The position numbers and the translations under genes are program-made. Under the pieces are notes generated by a model. That model was not told the DNA's origin. It did no database searches and worked only from the letters and a program-made list of their open reading frames with translations. A stretch of 64,000 nucleotides of DNA. Origin: Bradyrhizobium betae. GTDB taxonomy: Bacteria; Pseudomonadota; Alphaproteobacteria; Rhizobiales; Xanthobacteraceae. This document shows, piece after piece, positions 17,656 to 27,200 of this stretch; positions within the stretch are counted from its first letter, which is position 1; the number at the start of each line of letters is the position of its first letter. The DNA is taken from the NCBI RefSeq assembly GCF_008932115.1, contig NZ_CP044543.1:6020501-6084500 (forward strand), given 5' to 3'.

Positions 17656-19851
17656 CTATTTCTGGATGCGCCGCTCCTCGACGTTCTTGCGGGCAAGCCA
17701 CCACGCGACACCGCGATCGATCGTCAGACCCTCGCGCGAGGCCCCGGTCGTATTTCCCTCGATCACGACGTCGCGCACGCCCGGCGATGCCGGAGCAAAG
17801 CCCTTGATCTCGATGTGAGCGTCCTGATCGAGGCGGTTGCCCCTGATGATGACGGCCTGGACCATCGGCGGGCGGCCCGCGCCGGTTGCAGTCTGGTTTC
17901 CACGGACGAGGATCGAGGCTTCATTGGAGAAGATGGTCCGCTCCGGGCCGGCGCGGTAGACGTTTCCCTCGAGGATGTGGTTGTCGAGGAATTGCGTCCG
18001 CCATACCGGCTGGAATTGCTCGTAGGACAGGCCGAACGCAGCGAAGCCGCTGGTCCTGTTGGAGCGGTTGCCGGAGATGACATGATCGAGCGCCGTTCCG
18101 TAGGCCTGCGCGGCGACGCCGGTGTCCTCGAAGACATTGTCGATGACGAGATAGTTCTGCTGCGCCTGGGTGATCGTGATTTCCGAGCTCCGGTCGAGCG
18201 TGACCGCCAATGGCCGGTCGAGCGCGATCGACAAATGGGGCGGCTTGTTCTCGGACGTCTTGAGCCTGGCGTATTGGCCGGCACCGCGCCCGTTCACCAC
18301 CATGACGGCCGCGCCGGTCCAGTCGAGGCTCGACGGATAGGGATTGGGCGCGTCGGGCAGCGACAGGCGATCCGGCGCAATCGTCTCGGCGTGGCCGAAA
18401 TAATAGCCGCCCGGTCCGTCCGTCGTCATCGCTTCGCGGTCGAGGCCGTAGATGGCCTTGAAGCTGTTGCCGCCGATGAAGATGTTCTCGGACGCGCTGA
18501 CCGATTTCGACAGCGTGGTAATGCCGCCGCCGCTAGCCTGTAGGTCGGCCGACGTCACGGTGTTGTTCTCGAAAATCACCTGACGCGACCCGACCAGGGA
18601 ATAGGCGCCGTAGCGGCCGTTGCTCAGGATGTTGTTCGAGACGACCGCGTTGGTCACCTTGAACAGGCGCAGTGAATGCCCGGATCCGAGCACGTCGCAG
18701 TCGGTGACTTCGATGCGGTTTCCGCTCAATCGAATGGTGTCGGGCGCGGCTGCGGCGTAGGCGCGATGGAATTCGTTCATGCGCCGCACGGTCGCGTCCG
18801 GCTCCATCAGGCCGCGGAAGGCGGAGCCGCGGATGCGGACATGCCTGATGGCAATGTCGCCTGCGCCGGGCGCCTGCGTGTCGCCGAACTGGAAGCCGCC
18901 CGAGATGATATGCGGATGGTTCGACGCGTAGATGGTCAGATCCTCGATCGCGAACCGCGACGTCCCCTGGATCAGCGCCAGCGGCGGACTTTCCAGATCC
19001 GGCCATGCGAGATTGACGAGATCGATGCGTTCGCCCTGGAGTTTGACACCGGGTGGGATGCTGATCATGTCCGAGATCAGATAGCGTCCGCGCGGGAAGT
19101 AGACGGTGCCGCCGCCGGCGTCCTTCGCTGCGTCGATCGCGGCCCTGACTGCGCGGGTGCTGTCGAACCTGCCGTCGCCATTGGCGCCATAGGCGCGGAC
19201 ATCGAAGGATTGCGAAGACGCAGGCGCAGGCGCGCGTACGGTGATTTTGCCGGCATCGACCCATTCACCGTCGCCGCCGTCGCCATTGGACAGGCGAATC
19301 CGGTAGCGGCCGGGCGGGATCTGATCCGGGATACGGAATGTGCCGCGCCACAGATCGCCCCTGGTCAGGACGGCCTTGGTCTGAACATTGCCGGGCTCGG
19401 ACAGCATCGCGAGTTGCGCGCGACTTGACTCGCGAACGACGTTGCGGCCGAACACCTGCAGCCAGCCTCCGGGCGAGGCCTCATCGCCGAGGTTTCCCTG
19501 CACCCAATAGATCGTCGGCAGGTTGATCCGGCCATCGAGGGATCCTTGCGCATGCGTCAGCGCGAAGCGGTAGATGCCCGGCTGGAAGTTCTCCGGGATC
19601 ACGAATTTCAGGGAGAGCGGGTTGGCCTGGAGGATTGGAACGGTCGTCGTAGGCCCAGCCTCGCTGGCCGATCCGTTGCTGATCCGGGCAACGGTTGCGG
19701 ATGTGATCCGGTCGAGATCGGCTCCGGTGACGAGCACCGTCTGGTCGGGGCCGACGGGATCGTTGAACCAGAACATAGCGGGCTGCGCGTCTGCCGCCGC
19801 GCTCCAGAGGCACTGGAGCACGGCGACGATGGCGGCGTGAGCGCGCGTCAT
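17656..19851 (-). CDS. Secreted right-handed beta-helix protein (pectate-lyase-3-like)
   Basis: 731-residue exported protein. An N-terminal signal peptide ends about residue 22 (AAADAQ). Residues 25-210 look like beta-rich modules with two similar segments (FQPGIYRFAL and IPPGRYRIRL). From about residue 215 the sequence SFDVRAYGANGDGRFDST starts a pectate_lyase_3/glycosyl-hydrolase-28-like beta-helix with repeated short strands (GGNSFKAIYG, ISGNRSNRTSGF, IRGNRLDQ). Such proteins often cut or bind exopolysaccharide in the periplasm or outside the cell. The catalytic residues cannot be assigned by eye. It lies in the same direction as the carbamoyltransferase downstream and the parvulin gene upstream (75-base gap). 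Confidence 0.8.
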   Translation of the reverse strand: MTRAHAAIVAVLQCLWSAAADAQPAMFWFNDPVGPDQTVLVTGADLDRITSATVARISNGSASEAGPTTTVPILQANPLSLKFVIPENFQPGIYRFALTHAQGSLDGRINLPTIYWVQGNLGDEASPGGWLQVFGRNVVRESSRAQLAMLSEPGNVQTKAVLTRGDLWRGTFRIPDQIPPGRYRIRLSNGDGGDGEWVDAGKITVRAPAPASSQSFDVRAYGANGDGRFDSTRAVRAAIDAAKDAGGGTVYFPRGRYLISDMISIPPGVKLQGERIDLVNLAWPDLESPPLALIQGTSRFAIEDLTIYASNHPHIISGGFQFGDTQAPGAGDIAIRHVRIRGSAFRGLMEPDATVRRMNEFHRAYAAAAPDTIRLSGNRIEVTDCDVLGSGHSLRLFKVTNAVVSNNILSNGRYGAYSLVGSRQVIFENNTVTSADLQASGGGITTLSKSVSASENIFIGGNSFKAIYGLDREAMTTDGPGGYYFGHAETIAPDRLSLPDAPNPYPSSLDWTGAAVMVVNGRGAGQYARLKTSENKPPHLSIALDRPLAVTLDRSSEITITQAQQNYLVIDNVFEDTGVAAQAYGTALDHVISGNRSNRTSGFAAFGLSYEQFQPVWRTQFLDNHILEGNVYRAGPERTIFSNEASILVRGNQTATGAGRPPMVQAVIIRGNRLDQDAHIEIKGFAPASPGVRDVVIEGNTTGASREGLTIDRGVAWWLARKNVEERRIQK

Positions 19852-19926
19852 ATCGAATACCCATCGCTGTCGTCGGGACGCGAGCGCGCGTCAGCCGGAG
19901 TGCGGTCGTCGAGAGAGGGAAGGGCG

Positions 19927-20856
19927 CTATTTGAGCCCGACGGTTCCCTTCTCGGCTGTATTCGTCTGGTCCGGACGCTCGATCTTGGCTTCCGCGCGGA
20001 TCTTGTCGACCAGCTCGATCTGTGCGGCGTTCGCAACGAGAGCGGCAAGCCGGTCGCGGATCTTGTCATAGTCCGCGGGCTTGCGGGTGCGCTGGTCGTC
20101 GAGCTTGAGGATGTGCCAGCCGACCGCGGTCTTGAACGGTGCCGAGACCTCGCCCTTCTTCAGCCTGAACGCGACGTCGGCATATTCCCGGCCCATCTCG
20201 CCGCGTCCGCGCCAGTCATAGTCGCCGCCCCTGGCCTTGGTGACGGGATCTTCCGACATGTCGGCGACGACCGCGGCGAAGTCTTCGCCCTTGTTGATGC
20301 GCTCCATCGCGGTCCTGGCCTTCTGCTCGGCCGCCTTGATCGCGGCTTCGTCCGCGGGAGGCGCGATCATGAAGAGGATGTGGCGCAGATGTAGTTCAGG
20401 CTCGGTCGCGACAGCCTTGACCACGACCTCTTCATAGGCCTTGCGCATCGCTTCTTCGGTGGCGGCCTGCTCGCCGACGACGGTCAGGAGGTGGTTGGCG
20501 AGACCCTGGTTGCGCGCGAACGTCGCGCGCCGCTGGAGGTCGGCCTCGTCGGCGATGTGCCGGTCGTTCGCAGCCTGCGCCAGCAGCATGCCGTCGATCA
20601 GCATCTTCAGGAGGCTTTCGCGCCGCTCGACCGGCTCCCGAGCCAGGAGATTCCGCCCGACGACCTCGTCGGCGACCTGCAAATCGCTTTCCAGGATCTT
20701 GTTGCCGTTGACGATGGCGACAACGGACTCTGCCGACGGGGATTGGGCGAACGCCGGCGCGCCTGCGCCGAGCATGACGGCCAGCCAGACGGTCGCCGCG
20801 CCGGCACGCGCGTTGATAACCGGACGGGGCATACGAAAGGCGGGCACAATGTTCAT
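19927..20856 (-). CDS. Periplasmic parvulin-type peptidyl-prolyl isomerase (PpiC/SurA-like)
   Basis: 309-residue foldase. An N-terminal signal sequence ends near residue 38 (PAFAQS), and a SurA_N-like helical region runs to about residue 150. The rotamase domain begins ELHLRHILFMIAPPADE and ends TAVGWHILKLDD (about 155-265), with the family blocks FAAVVADMSEDP and GGDYDWRGRGEM. It probably helps fold exported or outer-membrane proteins; its direct neighbour is the secreted beta-helix protein. A second, shorter parvulin gene lies at 49647. A perfect 20-base palindrome sits about 58 bases before the start. Confidence 0.9.
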   Translation of the reverse strand: MNIVPAFRMPRPVINARAGAATVWLAVMLGAGAPAFAQSPSAESVVAIVNGNKILESDLQVADEVVGRNLLAREPVERRESLLKMLIDGMLLAQAANDRHIADEADLQRRATFARNQGLANHLLTVVGEQAATEEAMRKAYEEVVVKAVATEPELHLRHILFMIAPPADEAAIKAAEQKARTAMERINKGEDFAAVVADMSEDPVTKARGGDYDWRGRGEMGREYADVAFRLKKGEVSAPFKTAVGWHILKLDDQRTRKPADYDKIRDRLAALVANAAQIELVDKIRAEAKIERPDQTNTAEKGTVGLK

Positions 20857-21462
20857 GGCGAGGTTCCTCTTCGACGGTCTGTTCGGATCCGTACGACGCT
20901 CGCGCGATCGCCTGAATGTTATTCATAACATTCGGACGTGGCGCGCCAGCACGGCCGGATTGCGGGCCGCTTTTTAGCGACGCGACGTTGACGGTGATGT
21001 GATGCCGGCAAGACAGGTCTGTGAAGGCGGCATTCCCCGACGCGCGCCGCGTGAGCGCATTGGCGAATCATCGGCGCAATGCGCTCTTTCGCCGCGTGGC
21101 GCAAGACGCTTTTGCTGATCGTCATCGGCTTTCTGCGCGCGAGAAACCGGCGTTCGCGGTTGTTGTCGTGACGCGCGCCGTACTCGGGGTTGTCGATCCG
21201 CTGCCGCGCGCGCGACATGATGCGATGTCGGTCGCCTGTGAATAACATTTTTTCGCGGCGTCGAATGCAGCGTTTTCTCGCGGAATTTCCGCGTCTTCGG
21301 CGCGTTGCGAGTGGCGGCTCTCACGTCGCGATGAGATGCGAATAACATAATTCACAAAACAACAATCAAAGTCTCACATATCGCCGATAGCGTCCGCGGC
21401 GCTCCGGGACCCTTCCGCTGATCGTAGCGGTTCAGGGTGATCCAAACAGGGAGAGTGAGACT
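20857..21462. other. 606-base divergent intergenic region before the PstS-like gene
   Basis: No supported gene. Open frames here lack ribosome sites and family similarity. The region holds a perfect palindrome (20914-20933) and two further ATAACAT-containing tracts near 21240 and 21342. Bases 21335-21380 are AT-rich and probably contain the PstS-like gene's promoter. Its size and palindromes suggest heavy regulation of one or both flanking genes. Confidence 0.45.
20914..20933. promoter_or_regulatory. Perfect palindrome GAATGTTAT-TC-ATAACATTC (candidate operator)
   Basis: Nine-base perfect arms with a 2-base centre. The inner TGTTA-N4-TAACA recurs with N5 spacing at 42048-42062, in the divergent region between the ECF sigma gene and the TpsB gene. 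It may bind a dimeric regulator; no such regulator was identified in the window. Confidence 0.4.
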
Positions 21463-22971
21463 ATGCGAAATATGAAGGCTCTACTCATGGGTACGGTTGC
21501 GTTCGCCGCGATGGGCGTCGCTTCCGAATCCGCGCAGGCGCAGTCGTTTGCGTTCGGCGCTGGCGCGACGTTCCCGCAGATCGTCTATCGTCAGCTGATG
21601 GACTGCATGTACGACCAGGCTCAGGGCAGCTCCGGCAAGCCGGGTCCGCTCGCCAAGGCTGCGAACTGCGGCAGCTTCAACACCAGCGGCTTCCACGGCA
21701 TGATCCTGTACGCTCCCACGGGATCGGGCAACGGCAAGGCAGTGCTGCGTTCCAACGACAAGACCGTGATCGGTACGCCCTCGGCCTCGGCTCCTCCCTA
21801 CACCAGCGCCAACATCGGCGTGAGCGCCACGACCGATTATGACGGCGTGCAGTTCATCGGCAGCGACGACATCGTCAACGCCGACGACATGACGCTCTGG
21901 AACACCGGCGGCACCACCAGCCCGCAGTCGAAGTTCGGCAACCTGATCCAGATCCCGGCCGTGATCGGCGCGGTGGCGTTCGGCTTCAACGGCAAGGACG
22001 GCACCGGCGCGACCCTGAACATCCTCCCGGCCACCCCGACCGGCGGCAGCTCCGGCCTCAACCTGTCGCGTAACGCGGTTTGCGGTATCGCTTCGGGTCA
22101 CATCACCAAGTGGAACAACCCGATCCTGACCGCGCTCAACGGCGGCGCGCTCGGCACCGGCAACATCACCTTCGTCCACCGCACCGACGGCAGCGGCACC
22201 ACCTTCCTGCTCACCAATGCCCTGGTCGAGCAGTGCCGCTACGAGTTCGGCCCGAACAACGAAACCGACTCGACCGTCGTCTCCTACGCGTTCCCCTGGG
22301 CTGATCGCGCCCAGTCCTGCTCCACCCCGCTCGTTCCGCGCGGTGCGAACCAGGTCAACTGGCCGGATCAGTTCGCGACCAACCAGTGCGGCACTGCGAA
22401 CACCAATGCGGGCGGCGGCACCTTCGCCAACGCTTCGGGTTCCGGTGCGCTCGTCTCGCTCGTCACGACGACGAACGGTGCGATCGGCTACGCGTCCGGC
22501 GACTTCTGGCTGCCCGTCAAGGCCGGTGGCCTGAAGACGGCCAACATCCAGTCGCAGTGGGACATCACCGGCGCGACCGGCAAGTTCCAGCCGCCGACCT
22601 TCGCCGGCGCGCAGAAGGCGCTTGCCACGGCCATTCCGCAGTTCGATGCCACGAGCCGCGCGAACCCGCTGACCTGGAGCTTGCAGGGTGTCGCTCCGAA
22701 CCCGGTGGTTGCCGGTGCGTACCCGATCTCCGGCTTCAGCTGGATCGAGATGTATCAGTGCTACCAGACCCACAGCAACACCAACAACGCCTACACCTGG
22801 TTCAAGACCTGGATCGACTTCGTGTACGGCACGGGTGCGACCGGTATCTTCAACGAGAACGGCTTCGCTCAGGTGCCCGCCGTTTGGCAGAACGAAATCT
22901 ACGCTCTGTTCAACGATCCGGCCAACGGTCCGCAGGGCAGCGGCTGCTCCGGCAAGGTCGGCGCTTACTGA
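21463..22971 (+). CDS. Secreted PstS-like phosphate-binding-fold protein with eight cysteines
   Basis: 502-residue exported protein with a signal peptide ending at about residue 26 (ESAQAQ) and a strong ribosome site (GGGAGAG). It shows PstS-fold hallmarks: FGAGATFPQIVYRQL (about 31-45), IPAVIGAVAFGFN, VCGIASGHITKWNN, and the phosphate-loop HRTDGSGTT at 239-247, then NGAIGYASGDFWL. It is longer than usual PstS (about 340 residues) and has eight cysteines, which suggests disulfides and an extracellular life. No PstCAB transporter genes are near, so ABC uptake is not indicated. P. aeruginosa has a comparable PstS-like secreted phosphatase (LapA) beside its PdtA/PdtB genes. It ends in a clear terminator. 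Confidence 0.85.
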   Translation: MRNMKALLMGTVAFAAMGVASESAQAQSFAFGAGATFPQIVYRQLMDCMYDQAQGSSGKPGPLAKAANCGSFNTSGFHGMILYAPTGSGNGKAVLRSNDKTVIGTPSASAPPYTSANIGVSATTDYDGVQFIGSDDIVNADDMTLWNTGGTTSPQSKFGNLIQIPAVIGAVAFGFNGKDGTGATLNILPATPTGGSSGLNLSRNAVCGIASGHITKWNNPILTALNGGALGTGNITFVHRTDGSGTTFLLTNALVEQCRYEFGPNNETDSTVVSYAFPWADRAQSCSTPLVPRGANQVNWPDQFATNQCGTANTNAGGGTFANASGSGALVSLVTTTNGAIGYASGDFWLPVKAGGLKTANIQSQWDITGATGKFQPPTFAGAQKALATAIPQFDATSRANPLTWSLQGVAPNPVVAGAYPISGFSWIEMYQCYQTHSNTNNAYTWFKTWIDFVYGTGATGIFNENGFAQVPAVWQNEIYALFNDPANGPQGSGCSGKVGAY

Positions 22972-23014
22972 TCACCGCTCGGGCTTCGGCCTGATCGACG
23001 ATCGACATGACTTT

Positions 23015-23047
23015 TGCACCCGGCTCGCGCCGGGTGCATTTTCTTTT
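23015..23047 (+). terminator. Rho-independent terminator after the PstS-like gene
   Basis: Perfect 10-base stem TGCACCCGGC / GCCGGGTGCA with a TCGC loop followed by TTTTCTTTT, 43 bases after the stop codon. It separates the PstS-like gene from the GspC-like gene transcriptionally. Confidence 0.92.
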
Positions 23048-23172
23048 GTGCGGCTCGCCCTCACATGTCGCCCCAGGGGAGGCGAGAGGGAGCCTGCCTT
23101 CATTTCCCGGACGTCACATCATTGATAAGGTGCAACGTTATCGCTCGGGGCTGATCAAGGACGGCCGGTTTC

Positions 23173-23991
23173 ATGTCGATGCGCCTTCTCGCTATCTTGC
23201 TCGCTGGCGCCGTTGCAACGGGACCGGTGCTTGCGGTCAGTGCGCCGGGTTCGATGGATTCATCGTCCAGTGAATCGCGCGACGATTTGTTCGCATCGAA
23301 GCCGTCCAATCCGGCTCCTGTCACGCCGCCTGTGCTGGTGCCGGCCGTATCGCCGGCTGCAGTTGAACGGACGCCGGCTGCTCCGCCGCCGCAGCGTGTT
23401 CTCAGCGACAATCCGCTGTGGGCAATTCCGCTCGCGCGCCTGACGAACAGCCGCGAACGGCCGCTGTTCGCGCCGACGCGGCGGCCGCCGGCGCCGGTGC
23501 CCGTCGCGATGCCTGCGCCGGTGCAGGTTGGGCCGCCGCCGAAGCCGCCCGAGCCGGAGAAGCCGCAGCTGTCGCTGCTCGGCACCATCATCGGCAGCGA
23601 AAAGATCGGCCTGTTCATGGATCCCGCCAGCAAGTCGGTGGTCCGGCTCAAGGCCGGCGACAATCACAACGGCTGGACGCTGCGTGGCGTCGAGCGACGC
23701 CAGGTGGAGCTTGCCCGGGGGCTCGACCGCGTCATGCTGGATATTCCGGCGCCCGACATGAAGGGAAGCGGAGCGCCCGGTACGCCGATGCTCGCCGGAC
23801 CGCCGCCGATGCCGGCCATGCCCCAGGTCGCAATGCCGGCCGCGCCGCCGCCGGGCGCATCGAGCGGCGGCACCTATGTCCATCCCGGCGCCAACATGAA
23901 GCTGCCCGTCGGCCGGGCCGCCCCGCAGCCTGCGAATTTGAAGCTGCCGCCGGGGCTTGCGAACCCGCTCGCGAACCAGGGTCAGCGCTAA
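23173..23991 (+). CDS. GspC/GspN-like type II secretion protein (orphan)
   Basis: 272-residue exported protein. The N-terminal hydrophobic signal or anchor is residues 3-22. A Pro-rich linker follows, then NPLWAIPLARLTNSRERPLFAPTRRPP (about 79-105), which resembles the ERPLF-xP-xRRPP signature of T2SS GspN/GspC-type proteins. LSLLGTIIGSEKIGLFMDPA and VRLKAGDNHNGWTLRGV look like the GspC homology-region beta-domain. The last 80 residues are rich in Pro, Ala and Met. No GspD-M genes are in the window, so it either serves a T2SS encoded elsewhere or has become part of this locus. It lies between the PstS-like gene and the giant exoprotein gene. An alternative start is at 23179. Confidence 0.65.
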   Translation: MSMRLLAILLAGAVATGPVLAVSAPGSMDSSSSESRDDLFASKPSNPAPVTPPVLVPAVSPAAVERTPAAPPPQRVLSDNPLWAIPLARLTNSRERPLFAPTRRPPAPVPVAMPAPVQVGPPPKPPEPEKPQLSLLGTIIGSEKIGLFMDPASKSVVRLKAGDNHNGWTLRGVERRQVELARGLDRVMLDIPAPDMKGSGAPGTPMLAGPPPMPAMPQVAMPAAPPPGASSGGTYVHPGANMKLPVGRAAPQPANLKLPPGLANPLANQGQR

Positions 23992-24045
23992 CACGGCGTT
24001 GCGGCGGGTTCCGCAAAAATATCGATGACATAACAACGACCAACA

Positions 24046-24072
24046 TTTCATGCGCGGACTTCGCGCGTGAAA
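24046..24072. repeat. Hairpin after the GspC-like gene
   Basis: Eleven-base arms TTTCATGCGCG / CGCGCGTGAAA with one mismatch and a 5-base loop, 55 bases after the GspC-like stop. There is no U-tract, so it may be an operator or an inefficient terminator before the exoprotein promoter. Confidence 0.35.
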
Positions 24073-24150
24073 TGCGCCGTTTCGCCGCAGATTCATGATG
24101 TTGATCAACATCATCGGGGAACTGCGTCAAATGCGAGCAATGCTACAAAT

Positions 24151-24168
24151 CTGACATATGAATGTTAG
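24151..24168. promoter_or_regulatory. Candidate regulatory palindrome before the giant exoprotein gene
   Basis: CTGACAT (24151-24157) and ATGTTAG (24162-24168) form an imperfect inverted repeat in an AT-rich tract 80-100 bases before the GTG start. It is the best candidate promoter/operator area for the exoprotein gene. I found no clear PhoB box. Confidence 0.3.
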
Positions 24169-24249
24169 TAAACAATCAGTAAATGCGCCGCGCGAGTATG
24201 CCTGCATGGGTAGGCTCGACTGGAACTTGCAATCGGAAAGTGCTGCGGC

Positions 24250-27200
24250 GTGCCCCATCGCGATATCGTTGAGACTTCCCAAGGTTTGAAACCCCAAGGT
24301 TTGAAACATCCGGGAATGCGGCGCGCCTTCGAGCGTTCGCTGCTGTGCGGCGTCAGCTTGGTGGCGCTGTCGCTGGCGAGCGGCTTCGGTCATGCGCGTA
24401 ACCTGACGCCCGGCGGCAGTGCGGTGGCGCCGACCGCGGCGGCGCAGCAGGCGGCGATCCAGGCCGCGCTTCAATCCGCCGGCGCGGCCAGCCAGGCCGA
24501 AGCCTCGCTCGTCCGTGCGGCAGCCGCGCTCGCCGCCGCGCGAAAACTCCAGGCGGACACTGCAGCCGCTGCGCGGGCGGCGGGCTCGTCCGTTCCGAAC
24601 GGGCTGGTCACGGGCGGCTTGATGCCCTATGGCGGCACCAACAGCGATCCGTTGGCGGGCATCAAGGTCGATCCGTCGAAATGGACCGGAGCTAACGCTC
24701 CGGTGCAGACGACGAACGGCTCCAATGTCTCGGTCAATATCAAGCAGACCCAGCAGAAGAGCATTCTGTACTGGGACACATTCAACGTCGGCGCCAACAC
24801 CACCGTCAATTTCCAGCAATCGGCATCCGACTGGATCGCGCTCAATCGGGTGCAGGATCCGAGCGCCTCACCGAGCCGTATCCTCGGCCAGATCAACGCG
24901 ATGGGCGGGGTCTACCTGATCAACCGCAACGGCATCGTGTTCGGCGCCGGTTCGCAGGTGAACGTCCACACCCTGATCGCCTCCAGCCTCGACGTCGGCA
25001 AGCTCGGCGCCTCCCTGAGCGATCGCGACGCGTTTTTCCGCGACCAGGGCATCGCCAATCTCAACTCCTTTTCGATCTACGACAAGGATGGGGGCGCGAC
25101 AACCAATCTGATCGCCGGCGACGTCAAGGTCGAGCGCGGTGCGTCGATCACCGGCAACATCCTGTCCGACCAGGTCTCGCTCGGCTCGCCCGGCTCGGTC
25201 TTCCTGTTCGGCGCCAACGTCACTAATTCCGGCTCGATCAAGGTGAACGGCGGCGAGGTTGCGATGGTCGCGGCGCGAACCATCGACGTCGTGCCGAACG
25301 GATATTCGACCCTTCCCGAGAGCGTTCTGGGCAAGGACGACCAGGGCAACACCAACAAGTTCCCGGGCAGGGAGTTCAGAATCTCGCAATTCGCGGCGTC
25401 TTATTACCTCCCCGATCCGAACGCGTCCCCCCCACCCCCAGTTGGCTACCCGCGCACCAACTTCTATCTGCCGGGCACGGGTGCAGTCGTGCATGACGGC
25501 GTGATCGACATCGGCCGCGGCGTGCTGGTGATGAACGGCGACACGGTGAAGGTGGCCAATCCCACCGACGCGAATGGTCGCGCGCTGACGGACAGCGCCG
25601 GGCATCTGCTTCAGGGCGTAGTTTCCGCCGATACCAGCATCAGCCGCAACAGCTTCGTGCTGCTGCGTGCCGCCACCAGCGTCACCATGAATGGCGTGAT
25701 CTCGAGCCTGCCGGTCGACGACGGCGCGGCGGGATTGACCGGCATGCAGAGCTTCGTACCGACCTATATCGAGGCCACGGCGCAAACCAACGTGACGATT
25801 GGGGCGACCGGGCTGATCTCGGCACCATCCGCCCAAGTCTCGCTGAACGCGAAAGTATTCCCGATAGCTAACGCGGATAACAAACTACCGCCGGGCCTCT
25901 TTCAACAGGGTATGAACGGCGTGAATGGAGGCAACCAGAACGGCGTCTCTCCCAATTCTCAAGATCCCCAGTCGATCCTGCTCGCGCCCGGTGCGACGAT
26001 CGACGTCGCGGGGCTGCAAAACGTCGAACTGCCGGCGAGCTACAATGTCATCGCCGTCAAGCTTCAGTCGGAATTCGCCGACTCGCCGCTGCAGCGTCCT
26101 CCCTATGCCACCGTGAACGCCGACGGAACCGGCGTGGTGTACGGCCAGACGCTGTGGATCGACATCCGCAACACCGGCACCCGCAGCGACGGCACCACAT
26201 GGGTGGGAACGCCGCTGGCCGACGCGAGTGGCTATGTCGCCAAGGTGCCGCGCAGCATCTACCAGTTGATGACGGTCGGCGGCAGCATCAGCCTCAACAC
26301 CGATCTCGGCACCAACAACGGAGCTGCCGGGGTCAAGACCGATGGTTCGGTCATGAACGTCGCCGGCGGCAGCGTCAAGTTCCTGCCCGGGATGGTCAAC
26401 ACCACGCGCCTGATCGGCAGCGACGGCCGCATCTACAACATTGCTAAGGCCGACCCGAACATGACTTATGTCGGGATCGCCGGCCAGTACACCGTCAATC
26501 ATTCGCGCTGGGGCGTCACCGAATACTGGTCGTCTCAGAGCCAGGTCTATTCGTCCGGGTACACCGAGGGACATAACGCCGGCGACGTCAGCCTGGTCAC
26601 CGTCAATCCAGCGCTGCTCGGCACGATGTATTTCGGCTCCACGGCGGGCGAGCGGCAGATCAGCAACGGACAATTGCCGTTGCAGGGCTCACTCTCGCTG
26701 ACGACGCCGTCGAGCGTCCAGATCGGCGCGTCGGCTTCGGCCAACTACGCCACGCAGAGCGCCTATACGACGAATCTGTCGGATGAGATCCTGTCGAGCT
26801 ACGGCCTGAGTTCGCTGTCGGTGACGGCGAACGACTTTGTGCTGTCGAGCGGCAGCACGCTTAATCTGGCGGCTGGCGGCAGCCTTTCCGTAAAAGCCGG
26901 TGTGATCGACATTGCCGGAACGGTGTCGGCCGCGGGAGGGAGCATCGACCTCACGACTGACCGGATTGCAGTCAGCGGGACAGGTTGGTTCAAGGCGCCA
27001 ACAGACGCATCGGGCAAGCCGATTGCAGCAAACATCTTCGTCGAAGGCACAATCGATGTCAGCGGCCGATTTGTCAACGATATCGGTCGCACAGCCGGCG
27101 TCGATGCGGCGGGGCCCGCCTTTATCAATGGCGGGTCTATTTCGATGGCCACCACCCTGGATAGCTCAGCGGTCTCTGGCGGATACTTGGATACGACCGG

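Noticed and set aside
20919..21248. 109-codon minus-strand frame in the 606-base intergenic region
   Set aside because: No ribosome site or known family, and it crosses the palindromic regulatory tract. A real small gene cannot be fully excluded.
21230..21380. Possible PhoB box before the PstS-like gene
   Set aside because: No pair of CTGTCAT-like 11-base repeats was found; the ATAACAT tracts do not fit the consensus.
21481..22773. 430-codon minus-strand frame opposite the PstS-like gene
   Set aside because: Antisense shadow of a gene with signal peptide, ribosome site and terminator.
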